A DNA stretch of 64,000 nt, from NCBI RefSeq assembly GCF_009834225.1, contig NZ_CP047176.1, positions 2,604,001 through 2,668,000 on the forward strand, written 5' to 3'. Each line of letters begins with the position of its first letter. Position 1 is the stretch's first letter. Made by a program: the position numbers and the translations under genes. Shown here piece after piece: positions 44,489 through 53,277 of this stretch. The notes beneath the pieces are model-generated. The model saw only the letters and a list, made by a program, of their open reading frames with translations, was not told the DNA's origin and searched no databases. This DNA comes from Rathayibacter sp. VKM Ac-2759 (GTDB lineage Bacteria > Actinomycetota > Actinomycetes > Actinomycetales > Microbacteriaceae).

Positions 44489-45016
44489 GTGCCACGTTGG
44501 CTGCAGTCGCAGACAGTTCGATTCATGGTGGCGGGGTCCCTGAACACGGCCCTGGACTTCCTGATCCTGAACGCGCTGTCGCTGCTCGTCGGCCTGCCGA
44601 CCCTCCTCGCCAACGTGTTCTCGGTCCTGGTGGGCATCACGGTGTCGTACGGCCTCAACCACTACTTCGTGTTCCGGCACGAGGGGCGCCCCTCGTTCCG
44701 GACCTTCGCCAAGTTCTTCGCCGTGACCGGCTTCAGCTCGCTCGTCCTGCAGTCGCTGATCATCTACGGCTTCGAGGTGTTCTTCGACACGCGGTTCGGC
44801 ACGTCGCTGCTCTTCCTCCCGAGTGCGGGCGAGAACGCCTTCCTCGCGATCAACGTCGCCAAGGCCGCCGCGGTCTTCGTCGGGCTGGTCTGGAACTACT
44901 GCATGTACAAGTTCGTGGTCTTCAGGTCCCCCGCGGTCGACGCCCTGACCGTGGGAGAGACGCTCTCGCCGGCCGCCGTCGCCGTGAGCACCGAGCCCCT
45001 GGACACGGTGCGCTGA
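44489..45016 (+). CDS. GtrA family membrane protein (2)
   Basis: A 175-residue GtrA-type protein. It has VRFMVAGSLNTALDFLILNA, NHYFVFRHEGRPSFRTFAKF and, in the last helix region, VWNYCMYKFVVFR. GGAGG 7 nt upstream of GTG 44489 fixes the start; the ATG at 44426 is upstream and lacks a binding site. Four helices are expected. It probably flips or presents polyprenyl-linked sugar for one of the neighbouring GT-C-like proteins. A 104-bp palindromic element follows the stop. Confidence 0.88.
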   Translation: MPRWLQSQTVRFMVAGSLNTALDFLILNALSLLVGLPTLLANVFSVLVGITVSYGLNHYFVFRHEGRPSFRTFAKFFAVTGFSSLVLQSLIIYGFEVFFDTRFGTSLLFLPSAGENAFLAINVAKAAAVFVGLVWNYCMYKFVVFRSPAVDALTVGETLSPAAVAVSTEPLDTVR

Positions 45017-45038
45017 GCCTCGGCAACCCGTCCGACCC

Positions 45039-45142
45039 CCTCGCACGTCTCGGGGAGGTCGTCTGCAAGGCGGAGGAGGGCGCGATACCGGCGGTATCGC
45101 AAGACGACAACGCCGCAGAGGGCCTCCCCGAGACGTGCGAGG
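45039..45142. repeat. 104-bp nested palindrome (structured DNA/RNA element)
   Basis: CCTCGCACGTCTCGGGGAGG (45039-45058) is the exact reverse complement of 45123-45142, giving a 20-bp outer stem that extends by a wobble and a C-G pair. Inside, TCTGC (45062-45066) pairs with GCAGA (45115-45119), GGCG (45069-45072) with CGCC (45111-45114), and GCGATACC (45082-45089) with GGTATCGC (45093-45100) around a GGC loop. It fills the spacer between gtrA and a GT2 gene. No T-tract follows. It could be a structured RNA, a terminator-like element or a mobile palindromic unit. Confidence 0.85.
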
Positions 45143-45150
45143 CCGCGTGC

Positions 45151-45156
45151 TAGCCT
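45151..45156 (+). promoter_or_regulatory. -10 box upstream of the WbbL-like gene
   Basis: TAGCCT lies just after the palindrome and 70 nt before the TTG start at 45227. Confidence 0.35.
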
Positions 45157-45226
45157 CGACGAGTTCTTCCGACGGTCCCCCGCCGTCGACGCCGCACTCC
45201 CGGAGGCTCTCATCGCCCGCTCGACG

Positions 45227-46087
45227 TTGCCCATCGCGGTCGTCGTCGTCACCCACTTCTCGGGCGAGGTGCTCCGCGCCTGCCTCGAGTCGATCCCGGA
45301 GGCGACCGAGCACGACGTCCGCGTCGTCGTCGTCGACAACGCCACGACCGACGACTCGGTGCGCTCCGTGGTGGAGCGGCTCCCCCACGTGGTCTTCCAC
45401 GAGACGGGCGAGAACCTCGGCTACGGCAAGGCGGTCAACTACGCCGTCGATCGTCTCGGGCCCGAGTTCGAGTGGATCCTGGTGACGAACCCCGACACGG
45501 TGTTCCTCCCCGGCTCGATCGACGCCCTGTACGCCGCGGCCACCGCCGACCCGGTCATCGGCTCGATCGGCCCGCGCATCCTCGACTCCGACGGCAGCAT
45601 CTACCCGTCCGCGCGCGCCCTCCCCTCCCTCGGGACGGGCATCGGCCACGCGCTCCTCGCGCACGTGTGGCCGGGCAACCCGTGGTCGCGGCGGTACCGG
45701 CGCTCGCGCGCGGTCGAGACGCTCGAGCACGGCAGCATGACGGCGGGCTGGCTCTCGGGCGCCTGCGTGATGGTGCGGCGGACGGCGTTCGAGCAGATCG
45801 GCGGCTTCGACGAGCGGTACTTCATGTACTTCGAGGACGTGCAGCTGGGCGACTCCCTCGGCCGCCGCGGGTGGACGAACGTCTACCTCGCCGACGCCGT
45901 CGTCTCGCACCTCGGCGGCCACTCGACGAGGCTCGCCTCGGCGCGGATGCTCGCGGTGCACCACCGCAGCGCGTACCTCTACCTCGCGCAGAAGTACGGG
46001 GCCTGGTACCAGGCTCCGGTGCGGGCGGCCGTGCGCGCCGGGCTCGGAGCCCGGGTCGCGCTGATGCGGCTCCGCCCGCACCGCTGA
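45227..46087 (+). CDS. GT2-family glycosyltransferase, WbbL-like (rhamnosyltransferase type)
   Basis: A 286-residue cytosolic GT2. It has IAVVVVTHFSGEVL, VVDNATTDDS, VTNPDTVFLPGS (the DxD position) and the WbbL-type FDERYFMYFEDVQLGD. WbbL enzymes add L-rhamnose, which fits the adjacent rml genes. The start is unusual: TTG at 45227 is the first standard start in frame, but GGAGG (45202-45206) is 20 nt away and sits well spaced only from an in-frame ATC at 45212. The true start may be that or lie elsewhere. It converges on rmlA. Confidence 0.87.
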   Translation: MPIAVVVVTHFSGEVLRACLESIPEATEHDVRVVVVDNATTDDSVRSVVERLPHVVFHETGENLGYGKAVNYAVDRLGPEFEWILVTNPDTVFLPGSIDALYAAATADPVIGSIGPRILDSDGSIYPSARALPSLGTGIGHALLAHVWPGNPWSRRYRRSRAVETLEHGSMTAGWLSGACVMVRRTAFEQIGGFDERYFMYFEDVQLGDSLGRRGWTNVYLADAVVSHLGGHSTRLASARMLAVHHRSAYLYLAQKYGAWYQAPVRAAVRAGLGARVALMRLRPHR

Positions 46088-46090
46088 CGA

Positions 46091-46960
46091 TCAGCGCCCG
46101 AGCTCGAGCAGCCGGTCGAGGTAGGCGCCGTAGCCGCTCTTGACCAGGGGTGCGGCGAGGGCGGCGAGCTGCTGGTCGTCGATCCAGCCGTTGCGCCAGG
46201 CGATCTCCTCGATGCAGCCGATCTTGAAGCCCTGACGCTGCTCGATGACCCGCACGAACTCCGTCGCCTCGATCATCGAGTCGAACGTGCCCGTGTCCAG
46301 CCACGCCGTGCCCCGGTCCAGGACCTGCACGTTCAGGGTGCCCGCCTCCAGGTACCGCTCGTTCACGGTCGAGATCTCCAGCTCGCCCCGCGCCGAGGGC
46401 TCGATGGTCTTCGCGATCGACACGACGTCGTTGTCGTAGAAGTACAGACCCGGGACCGCGTAGTTGCTCTTGGGCGCGACCGGCTTCTCCTCGATCGACA
46501 GCGCACGGAAGTCCGCATCGAACTCCACCACCCCGTACGCGCGCGGATCCGCGACCTGGTACGCGAAGATCACCGCACCCGAGATGTCCGTGTTCGCCGC
46601 CAGCGCCGTGCCCAGCGCGGTCCCGTGGAAGATGTTGTCCCCCAGCACCAGAGCGACCGAGTCGCCGCCGATGAACTCCTCCCCGATCAGGAACGCCTGC
46701 GCGAGCCCGTCCGGAGACTCCTGCACCGCGTACTCCAGCCGCATCCCCAGAGCCGACCCGTCGCCCAGCAGCGCCCGGAACTGATCGTTGTACTCCGGCG
46801 TCGTGATCACCAGGACCTCATCGATCCCCGCCATCATCAACGTCGACAACGGGTAGTACACCATCGGCTTGTCGTAGATCGGCATCAACTGCTTCGAGAT
46901 GCCCTTCGTGATCGGCCACAACCGCGACCCCGAACCACCCGCCAGGATGATGCCCTTCAC
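46091..46960 (-). CDS. rmlA: Glucose-1-phosphate thymidylyltransferase
   Basis: A 289-residue nucleotidyltransferase making dTDP-glucose, the first step of dTDP-L-rhamnose. It has the N-terminal [36 protein letters not shown], the metal-site region [10 protein letters not shown], and [10 protein letters not shown] with ISTVNERYL. Start GTG at 46958-46960 overlaps the rmlC stop (GTGA), so rmlC-rmlA form an operon. Length and motifs match the short RmlA class. The 3' end is 3 nt from the convergent WbbL-like gene. Confidence 0.96.
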   Translation of the reverse strand: MKGIILAGGSGSRLWPITKGISKQLMPIYDKPMVYYPLSTLMMAGIDEVLVITTPEYNDQFRALLGDGSALGMRLEYAVQESPDGLAQAFLIGEEFIGGDSVALVLGDNIFHGTALGTALAANTDISGAVIFAYQVADPRAYGVVEFDADFRALSIEEKPVAPKSNYAVPGLYFYDNDVVSIAKTIEPSARGELEISTVNERYLEAGTLNVQVLDRGTAWLDTGTFDSMIEATEFVRVIEQRQGFKIGCIEEIAWRNGWIDDQQLAALAAPLVKSGYGAYLDRLLELGR

Positions 46961-47568
46961 GACTGCGCTCCGTCCAGCTCGGCGTAGAACGCCCGCGCCT
47001 CGGCCCAGGTCGGCAGGATGCCCGCCGCCTCGGCCTCCGCCAGCGTCGGCGCGTCGGTGTCCTTCGGCGAGAGCAGGAGCTCGCCCGCCTCCTCGGGGAA
47101 GCGCAGGCCGATCTGCTCGTCGAGCGGGTCGATGCCCTTCTCGCGGACCGGGTCGAAGGTCGCGTTGACGAGGTACGACACCACGGCGCCCTCGGTCAGC
47201 GCCACGAACGCGTGGGCGATGCCCTCGGCGATGTAGACGGAGCGGCGATCGACGTCGTCGAGCAGGATCGACTCCCACTGGCCGAACGTCGGCGAGCCGA
47301 CGCGCACATCGATCACGTAGTCGAGCACGGCGCCCGAGAAGCACGACACGTACTTCGCCTGCGACGGCGGGATCTGGGCGAAGTGGATGCCCCGCACGGT
47401 GCCTCGCCGGGACACGGAGGTGTTGCCCTGCCGGAGCGACAGCGGGTGGCCGACCTTCTCGGCCAGGTGATCGAAGCGGTAGAACTCGTAGAACACCCCC
47501 CGGTCGTCCGGGAACTGGCGCGGGGTGACTTCGTACACGTCGGGGATACCGAGCTCTCTGATCTGCAC
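46957..47568 (-). CDS. rmlC: dTDP-4-dehydrorhamnose 3,5-epimerase
   Basis: A 203-residue cupin enzyme. The catalytic pair H62 (in [13 protein letters not shown]) and Y132 (in SYLVN) are at the positions known for M. tuberculosis RmlC, aligned without gaps. Position 138 is Phe where that enzyme has Tyr. [15 protein letters not shown] and [10 protein letters not shown] are family hallmarks. The GTG at 47568 is chosen because a TACACT box lies 7 nt upstream; ATGs at 47598 and 47631 would place the box inside the gene. It is followed by rmlA and divergent from rmlD. Confidence 0.95.
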   Translation of the reverse strand: MQIRELGIPDVYEVTPRQFPDDRGVFYEFYRFDHLAEKVGHPLSLRQGNTSVSRRGTVRGIHFAQIPPSQAKYVSCFSGAVLDYVIDVRVGSPTFGQWESILLDDVDRRSVYIAEGIAHAFVALTEGAVVSYLVNATFDPVREKGIDPLDEQIGLRFPEEAGELLLSPKDTDAPTLAEAEAAGILPTWAEARAFYAELDGAQS

Positions 47569-47575
47569 GGTCGCC

Positions 47576-47581
47576 AGTGTA
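47576..47581 (-). promoter_or_regulatory. -10 box for rmlC-rmlA (leaderless)
   Basis: TACACT on the minus strand, 7 nt before GTG 47568. It decides the rmlC start. Confidence 0.6.
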
Positions 47582-47648
47582 ACGAGGGCGTGTTTCATGC
47601 AGTCACCCGGCCCCGGTGCGGCAGCGCCCACCGCCCGCGGCCCTCCGG

Positions 47649-47654
47649 CATGAT
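47649..47654 (+). promoter_or_regulatory. Possible -10 box for rmlD (leaderless)
   Basis: CATGAT lies 6 nt before GTG 47661. It matches the spacing but not the first base of TANNNT, so support is moderate. Confidence 0.35.
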
Positions 47655-47660
47655 GAACCG

Positions 47661-48506
47661 GTGACCTTCCTCATCACGGGCGCCTCGGGCATGCTCGGCA
47701 CCGACCTCCGCACCGCTCTCGGCGAGCGCCCCTTCACGGCTCTGGGCCGCAGCGACCTCGACGTCACCGACCTCGACGCCGTGCGCGCGGCCGTCGCGGG
47801 CCACGACGCCGTGCTGAACTGCGCCGCCTACACCCGGGTCGACGACGCCGAGAGCGACGAGGAGGAGGCGCGCCGCGTCAACGCGCTCGGCGCCGGGAAC
47901 CTCGCGCGTGCCGCCGCCGAGGCGGGGGCCGCGATCGTCCAGGTGTCGACCGACTACGTCTTCGACGGCTCCGCCACGAGCCCCTACTCCGAGTCGCACC
48001 CGCGCAGTCCGATCTCGGCCTACGGGCGCACCAAGGCCGAGGGCGAGGAGCTCGTCCTCGCGGCGAACCCCGACCGCGGCTACGTCGTCCGCACGGCCTG
48101 GCTGTACGGCGCGCACGGCGCGAACTTCGCGAAGACGATGGTGCGCCTGGCCGGCTCGCACGAGACGCTCTCGGTCGTCGACGACCAGCGCGGTCAGCCG
48201 ACCTGGACGGGAGACCTGGCGGCGCGCCTCGTCGAGCTCGTCGACTCCGGAGCACCCGCCGGCGTCTACCACGGCACGAACTCCGGAGAGACGACCTGGC
48301 TCGGCTTCGCGCGCGCCGTCTTCGAGAAGGCGGGCCTGGATCCCGAGCGGATCCGCCCGACCGACAGCGGCAGCTTCGTCCGCCCCGCCCCGCGCCCCGC
48401 CTACTCGGTGCTCGGGCACGACGCCTGGGCCGCCGCGGGCCTCGCGCCGCTGCGCTCGTGGCAGGACGCCCTCGCCGCCGCTCCGCTCGAGGCGGTCACC
48501 CCGTGA
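47661..48506 (+). CDS. rmlD: dTDP-4-dehydrorhamnose reductase
   Basis: A 281-residue SDR enzyme, the last step to dTDP-L-rhamnose. It has ITGASGMLGTD for NADPH, NCAAYTRVDDAESDEE, VSTDYVFDG and the YxxxK pair in SAYGRTKAEGE. RTAWLYGAHGANFAKTM is a clear RmlD signature. Start GTG at 47661. It is divergent from rmlC-rmlA and overlaps the downstream GT4 gene (GTGA). The dehydratase RmlB, needed between RmlA and RmlC, was not seen in the window. Confidence 0.95.
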   Translation: MTFLITGASGMLGTDLRTALGERPFTALGRSDLDVTDLDAVRAAVAGHDAVLNCAAYTRVDDAESDEEEARRVNALGAGNLARAAAEAGAAIVQVSTDYVFDGSATSPYSESHPRSPISAYGRTKAEGEELVLAANPDRGYVVRTAWLYGAHGANFAKTMVRLAGSHETLSVVDDQRGQPTWTGDLAARLVELVDSGAPAGVYHGTNSGETTWLGFARAVFEKAGLDPERIRPTDSGSFVRPAPRPAYSVLGHDAWAAAGLAPLRSWQDALAAAPLEAVTP

Positions 48507-49639
48507 CGACCACTCTCCGCGTCGTCGTCGACCAGATGCTCGCCCGGGTCCCGGGCGGGATCGGCCGCTACACCGAGGAGCTCACCCGCGAGCTGATCAG
48601 CACGGCGCCCCGCGACTGCGAGGTGGAGGCGGTCGTCTCGGCCCATCCGCCCGAGAAGGAGGAGGAGCTGCGGCTCCGCCTCCCCGGTCTCGCCCGGATC
48701 CACCGCCTGCAGCTCGGCCGCCGGGAGCTCTCGCGCGCGTGGCAGTACGGCATCGGCATCCCCAACGGCGGCGGGATGATGCACGCGCCGAGCCTGTTCG
48801 CGCCGCTGCGCAACCACGAGGGCCGCGAGGGCGAGCAGATCGCCGTCACGATCCACGACACGGTGCCGTGGACGCATCCGGAGACCCTGACCCCGCACGG
48901 CGCCAAGTGGCACCGCGCGATGGCGAAGCGGGCCCGCAAGTTCGCGGACGCGGTCGTCGTGCCCACCCACGCGGTCGCCCAGCAGCTCTCGCAGGTGCTC
49001 GACTTCGGCGACCGGCTGCGCGTGATCGGCGGAGCGGTCGGCTCCTCCCTCGTCCTGCCCGACGACGCCGACGCCCGCGCCGAGGCGCTCGCGCTGCCCG
49101 CCGAGTACGTGCTCAGCGTCGGGACGCTGGAGCCGCGCAAGGGCCTCGTGTCGCTGATCACGGCGTTCGGCGGCGCCGGCGCCCCCGCGATACCCCTGCT
49201 GATCGTCGGCCCCACCGGGTGGGGCGAGCTCGACATCGCCTCCGTCGCCGACGAGCAGGGCCTCGACGAGCACCGCGTGCGCGCCCTCGGTGTGCTGAGC
49301 GACGCCGACCTCGCGGTCGTGCTCGACCGCGCCACCCTCTTCGTCTACCCGAGCATCGCCGAGGGCTTCGGGCTGCCCGTGCTGGAGGCGATGCATTTCG
49401 GCGTGCCGGTCGTCCACTCCGACGACCCCGCGCTGCTCGAGGTCGCCGCCGACGCCGGAGTCGCGGTGGAGCGTGCGGACGCGAAGGACTACCCGGAGCG
49501 GCTCGCCCTGGCGATGAGCAGCGTGCTGGGCGACAACGGTCTGCGCGAGCGGCTGGCCGTCGCCGGCCGCGACCGCTCCCGCGCCTTCAGCTGGCGCGAC
49601 TCGGCCGAGCGCGTCTGGGCCCTGCACGCCGACCTCTAG
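48503..49639 (+). CDS. GT4-family glycosyltransferase, coupled to rmlD
   Basis: A 378-residue GT-B enzyme. N-terminal RVPGGIGRYTEELTREL and IHDTVPWTHPETL are typical of mannosyl/rhamnosyl GT4 enzymes. The donor half has SVGTLEPRKGLVSLITAF and AEGFGLPVLEAMHFGVPVV. The GTG overlaps the rmlD stop, so a rhamnosyltransferase is a reasonable inference, not proven. It ends 12 nt from the convergent LCP gene. Confidence 0.9.
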   Translation: MTTTLRVVVDQMLARVPGGIGRYTEELTRELISTAPRDCEVEAVVSAHPPEKEEELRLRLPGLARIHRLQLGRRELSRAWQYGIGIPNGGGMMHAPSLFAPLRNHEGREGEQIAVTIHDTVPWTHPETLTPHGAKWHRAMAKRARKFADAVVVPTHAVAQQLSQVLDFGDRLRVIGGAVGSSLVLPDDADARAEALALPAEYVLSVGTLEPRKGLVSLITAFGGAGAPAIPLLIVGPTGWGELDIASVADEQGLDEHRVRALGVLSDADLAVVLDRATLFVYPSIAEGFGLPVLEAMHFGVPVVHSDDPALLEVAADAGVAVERADAKDYPERLALAMSSVLGDNGLRERLAVAGRDRSRAFSWRDSAERVWALHADL

Positions 49640-49651
49640 CCGGCGGGGCGG

Positions 49652-51016
49652 CTACTCGGCGGAGTCGGGGAACAGCCCGTCCTGCACCATCGAGTGCACG
49701 ACGTCGTAGTCCGGGTCCTCGGGATCCACGGCCGGCGGCACCAGCTCGATCGCCTGCACCGGCTGCGACTTCGTCTTGAGGCCGAGCTGCACGAAGTAGC
49801 CGAGCATCCCCTGCGGCACGTCGGTCTTGATCACCTGGGATCCGGCGGCGGCGACGTCCTGGAACTTGGAGAGGACGTTGGCCGGCTCGAACTGCGCGAG
49901 CAGCGCCTCCTGCACCTGGCGCTGCCGGGCCATGCGGTCGTAGTCGCTCGTCGTGTACCGCGACCGCGCGTAGGCGAGCGCCTGCTCGCCGTTGAAGTGG
50001 TACTGACCGGGATCGATCCACTGGTTGACGCCCTGCATCTCGCCGGAGGAGTCCGGGAGCCCGCCGAGCGGCAGCGGCTCGCTGCCCTGGTAGTCGATGT
50101 CCACCCCGCCGAGCGCGTCGATGAGCTGGGCGAAGCCCTCCATGTCGATCAGCGCGTAGTACTGGATCTTCAGGCCCAGGATCCCCTCGACCGCGTCGCG
50201 CGTCGCCTCGATGCCCGGCTCGCTGCCGTCGGCGACGGCGTCGGGGTAGAGCGCCGAGTCCTTCAGCTCCACCTCGGTGTAGACGGAGTTCAGCTTGCAG
50301 ACGTCGACGTTGCAGTTGTCGGTGTTGTACCCGTCGGGGTACAGCTCGTGCATCGGGCTGTCCTCGGGGAACGGGAAGTCGACGAACTCGCGCGAGACCC
50401 CGATGATCGACGCCGAGCCGGTCGACGCGTCGATGCTCACGACCGAGATGCTGTCGGGACGCAGACCATCGCGGTCCTCGCCCGCGTCTCCGCCGAGCAG
50501 CATCACGTTGTAGCGGCCGTCGATCGGGGCCTCGATCGCGCCGCCGCCGAAGATCGACGAGAGCGTGCCGCGGGTGACTCCGAGGAGGTAGGTGCCGTAG
50601 CCGGCCGTGCCGACCGAGACCGCCATCAGGGCGATCGTGGCGAAGGCGAGCACCCCGCGCATCCGCGGGCGCACCCGCACGACCCTGATGAGCCGGAGCG
50701 TGTCGAGCGTGAGCACCAGCCAGACGACGCCGTAGATCACGAGCGCGGCCTGCAGGGCGAGCATCGACAGGTCGAAGGTGACCAGTGTGTAGAGGCCGGT
50801 CGGGAAGACGAAGTAGAGGACGACGGCCGCGAGCAGCGCGACCCACAGCCCGAGGGTGAAGCCGAGGCCGAGCCGGCCGAGCCGCCGGTTGCCGGCGAGC
50901 ACCTGCGCGGAGCCGGGGACGAGGAAGTTGCCGAGCAGGAGCCACCAGGCTCGCCTCGTCATGAACGAGCGCGAACGGACGTCCGGATGACGCAGCGGGA
51001 GCGTCATCGCCGTCAC
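49652..51016 (-). CDS. LytR-CpsA-Psr (LCP) family cell-wall glycopolymer transferase
   Basis: A 454-residue membrane protein. Four or so N-terminal helices (about 25-150) are followed by an extracytoplasmic LCP domain starting near [20 protein letters not shown], with [12 protein letters not shown] and the arginine-rich active region [22 protein letters not shown] enzymes transfer polyprenyl-linked glycans to peptidoglycan. Two cysteines in NCNVDVC could form a disulfide. The ATG overlaps the purE stop by 4 bp. Its place next to the rhamnose genes fits the final attachment step of the locus. Confidence 0.93.
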   Translation of the reverse strand: MTAMTLPLRHPDVRSRSFMTRRAWWLLLGNFLVPGSAQVLAGNRRLGRLGLGFTLGLWVALLAAVVLYFVFPTGLYTLVTFDLSMLALQAALVIYGVVWLVLTLDTLRLIRVVRVRPRMRGVLAFATIALMAVSVGTAGYGTYLLGVTRGTLSSIFGGGAIEAPIDGRYNVMLLGGDAGEDRDGLRPDSISVVSIDASTGSASIIGVSREFVDFPFPEDSPMHELYPDGYNTDNCNVDVCKLNSVYTEVELKDSALYPDAVADGSEPGIEATRDAVEGILGLKIQYYALIDMEGFAQLIDALGGVDIDYQGSEPLPLGGLPDSSGEMQGVNQWIDPGQYHFNGEQALAYARSRYTTSDYDRMARQRQVQEALLAQFEPANVLSKFQDVAAAGSQVIKTDVPQGMLGYFVQLGLKTKSQPVQAIELVPPAVDPEDPDYDVVHSMVQDGLFPDSAE

Positions 51017-51525
51017 AGGCCCGCCACCAGTGCGTCGTTCTTCGCCGCGACCTGGGTCTCGAGGTCGGCGGCGAAGGCGTCGAGCCTCTCGGTCAGCGAC
51101 GGGTCGGCGGTCGCGAGGATCTTCACCGCGAGCAGCGCCGCGTTGCGGGCGCCGCCGATCGAGACGGTGGCGACGGGAACGCCCGCGGGCATCTGCACGA
51201 TGGAGAGGAGGGAGTCGAGGCCGTCGAGGCGGGCGAGCGGCACGGGCACGCCGACGACGGGGAGCGAGGTGACCGCCGCGAGCATCCCGGGGAGGTGGGC
51301 GGCTCCGCCGGCTCCCGCGATGACGACGCGCAGGCCCCGCGCGTGCGCGCTGCGGCCGTAGTCGATCATCGCCTGCGGGGTGCGGTGCGCCGACACGACG
51401 CGGACCTCGTGCGCGACGCCGAACTCGGAGAGCGCCGTCGAGGCGGCCTGCATCACCGACCAGTCGGAGTCCGACCCCATCACGAGTCCCACCAGCGGCG
51501 AGCCCTCGCCGACCAGCCCGCTCAC
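51013..51525 (-). CDS. purE: 5-(carboxyamino)imidazole ribonucleotide mutase
   Basis: A 170-residue class I PurE. It has [14 protein letters not shown] (substrate phosphate loop), [11 protein letters not shown] with the catalytic histidine, and [15 protein letters not shown]. It converts N5-CAIR to CAIR in purine synthesis with PurK, encoded 63 nt upstream. It overlaps the LCP gene downstream. Start ATG at 51523-51525. Confidence 0.97.
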   Translation of the reverse strand: MSGLVGEGSPLVGLVMGSDSDWSVMQAASTALSEFGVAHEVRVVSAHRTPQAMIDYGRSAHARGLRVVIAGAGGAAHLPGMLAAVTSLPVVGVPVPLARLDGLDSLLSIVQMPAGVPVATVSIGGARNAALLAVKILATADPSLTERLDAFAADLETQVAAKNDALVAGL

Positions 51526-51588
51526 GAGAGACCCCGGAGGGCGCGGGCGGGGGCTGTCGTCTGGCTCGTCACCGCCCCATGGTAAGGG

Positions 51589-52719
51589 TCAGTCGGTGAG
51601 AACGGCCGCCGCGGCACGCGCCTCGTAGACCACCAGGTCGAGCTCGTCGCCGGTCGCGTTCACGTGTCCGACCTTGCGCCCGGGGCGGGGCTCCTTGCCG
51701 TAGTTGTGCACCTTCACGGCGGGGTGCTCCGCGAGGACGCGGGGGTAGCGGTCGGTCAGCGACTCCCCCACCGGACCGCCCAGCACGTTCACCATCACGG
51801 TCCACGGGTCGCGGCAGCCGGTCGCTCCGAGCGGCAGATCGAGCACGGCCCGCAGGTGCTGCTCGAACTGGGACGTCGTCGAGCCGTCCATCGTCCAGTG
51901 CCCGCTGTTGTGCGGTCGCATCGCGAGCTCGTTCACCAGGATGCGGTCGTCGACCGTCTCGAAGAGCTCGACGGCGAGCACCCCGGTGACGCCGAGCCTC
52001 TCGGCGATCGTCTCGGCGATCTCGGCCGCCGCGGCGGCGACCCGACCCGCGGAGGCGGGGGCCGGCGCGAAGACCTCGGCGCACACTCCGTCGCGCTGCA
52101 CCGATTCGACGACGGGCCAGAGGATCGTCTCGCCCGACGGGCGGCGCGCGACGAGCTGGGCGAGCTCGCGGCGGAAGTCGACGAGCTCCTCGACCAGCAG
52201 GGCGCCGCCCCGGCCGTCCTCGGCGAGCGCCTGGAACCAGTCGTCGGCCTCGTGCGCCCCGTGCACGACGCGGACGCCCTTGCCGTCGTAGCCGCCGCGG
52301 GCCGTCTTCACGACGGCGCGGCCGCCGTGGTCGGCGAGGAACGCGGCGAGCTCGTCGGCGCTCGCGATCTCGGCCCAGTCGGGCACCGGGACGCCGAGGT
52401 CGCTGAGACGGCGGCGCATCAGGAGCTTGTCCTGCGCGTAGAGCAGGGCGTCGGGGCCGGGGTGCACGGCGACTCCCCGGGCGACGAGCTCACGGAGGAT
52501 CGGCTGGGGGACGTGCTCGTGGTCGAACGTCACGACATCGACCGTCTCGGCGAAGGCGAGCACCGTCGCCTCGTCGCGGTAGTCGCCGACCACGGTCGCG
52601 GCGAGCGCCGCCGACGCTCCCTCGCCCTCGGCCAGGACGGCGATCTCGATGCCGAGCTCGACCGCCGCGGGGATCATCATCCGGGCGAGCTGGCCGCCTC
52701 CGATCACGCCGACGCGCAT
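51589..52719 (-). CDS. purK: N5-carboxyaminoimidazole ribonucleotide synthase
   Basis: A 376-residue ATP-grasp enzyme converting AIR, bicarbonate and ATP to N5-CAIR. It has VGVIGGGQLARMM at the start, TARGGYDGKGVRVV in the ATP-binding loop, and NELAMRPHNSGHWT-DGS, a PurK signature. GGAGG 6 nt upstream supports ATG 52719; a longer reading to 52929 is not supported. It precedes purE on the same strand. Confidence 0.96.
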   Translation of the reverse strand: MRVGVIGGGQLARMMIPAAVELGIEIAVLAEGEGASAALAATVVGDYRDEATVLAFAETVDVVTFDHEHVPQPILRELVARGVAVHPGPDALLYAQDKLLMRRRLSDLGVPVPDWAEIASADELAAFLADHGGRAVVKTARGGYDGKGVRVVHGAHEADDWFQALAEDGRGGALLVEELVDFRRELAQLVARRPSGETILWPVVESVQRDGVCAEVFAPAPASAGRVAAAAAEIAETIAERLGVTGVLAVELFETVDDRILVNELAMRPHNSGHWTMDGSTTSQFEQHLRAVLDLPLGATGCRDPWTVMVNVLGGPVGESLTDRYPRVLAEHPAVKVHNYGKEPRPGRKVGHVNATGDELDLVVYEARAAAAVLTD

Positions 52720-52781
52720 GACGTTCCTCCCTCTCCGCCCGCTGGACGGGCGGCTCCATGGTAGCGGCGGGCCGCTGGCGC

Positions 52782-53267
52782 TCACTCGTGGCCGAGGGGC
52801 TCCGGCCACTCGGGCGCGGGGGCCGCGGCGATCGTCTCGCGGAGGAGGTCCGCGGCCAGCTCGGGGTCGGGGAGATCGCGCAGCACGAACACCTCCGCGC
52901 CGCCCTGCTCGAGGGTCACGTCCGCGCACCGCGCGATCCGCTGCGGGAGACTCCGCGTCACGCTCACCGTCATCCTCGGGTCGAAGACCACCTCGGCCCG
53001 GCGCACGCGGAGCAGACCTCGCCGGGCGTGCAGGCCGTGCTCGGTGATCCGGTAGCGGATCCCCGCCCAGCGCGCGAATCCCGGCACGCAGAGCAGAAGC
53101 ACGAGGACGCCGGTGCCGAGCCCGATGATCCAGCGCTGCACGTCGAGCTCGAACTGCGCGGCGAAGTAGAACCCCGTCCAGGTCAGGAGGAGGAACCCCG
53201 CGATCGGCCCGGCGGCCGTGCGGGCCCGCGGCGTGAGTCGGGCGAGGTCCCGCTCCTGGCGGCTCAT
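52782..53267 (-). CDS. PH domain (DUF2581-type) membrane protein
   Basis: A 161-residue protein with two membrane helices (about 18-58). A bacterial PH-like domain follows, containing WAGIRYRITEHGLHARRGLL and RRAEVVFDPRMTVSVTRSLP. From memory, the same family is found between purK and birA in M. tuberculosis (Rv3278c). Function is unknown. It starts 10 nt after birA and lies 62 nt upstream of purK. Confidence 0.88.
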   Translation of the reverse strand: MSRQERDLARLTPRARTAAGPIAGFLLLTWTGFYFAAQFELDVQRWIIGLGTGVLVLLLCVPGFARWAGIRYRITEHGLHARRGLLRVRRAEVVFDPRMTVSVTRSLPQRIARCADVTLEQGGAEVFVLRDLPDPELAADLLRETIAAAPAPEWPEPLGHE

Positions 53268-53277
53268 CGTCGTGCCG

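Noticed and set aside
45039..45142. Palindrome as a tRNA or insertion-sequence end
   Set aside because: There is no cloverleaf or T-loop motif, no transposase, and no target-site duplication was recognised.
41483..46081. A 1532-codon open frame on the minus strand
   Set aside because: Only its last 249 codons (the DPM1-like enzyme, from 42232) have recognisable motifs. The rest is antisense to the DQILHY copy 3, GtrA and WbbL-like genes and is a product of high G+C.
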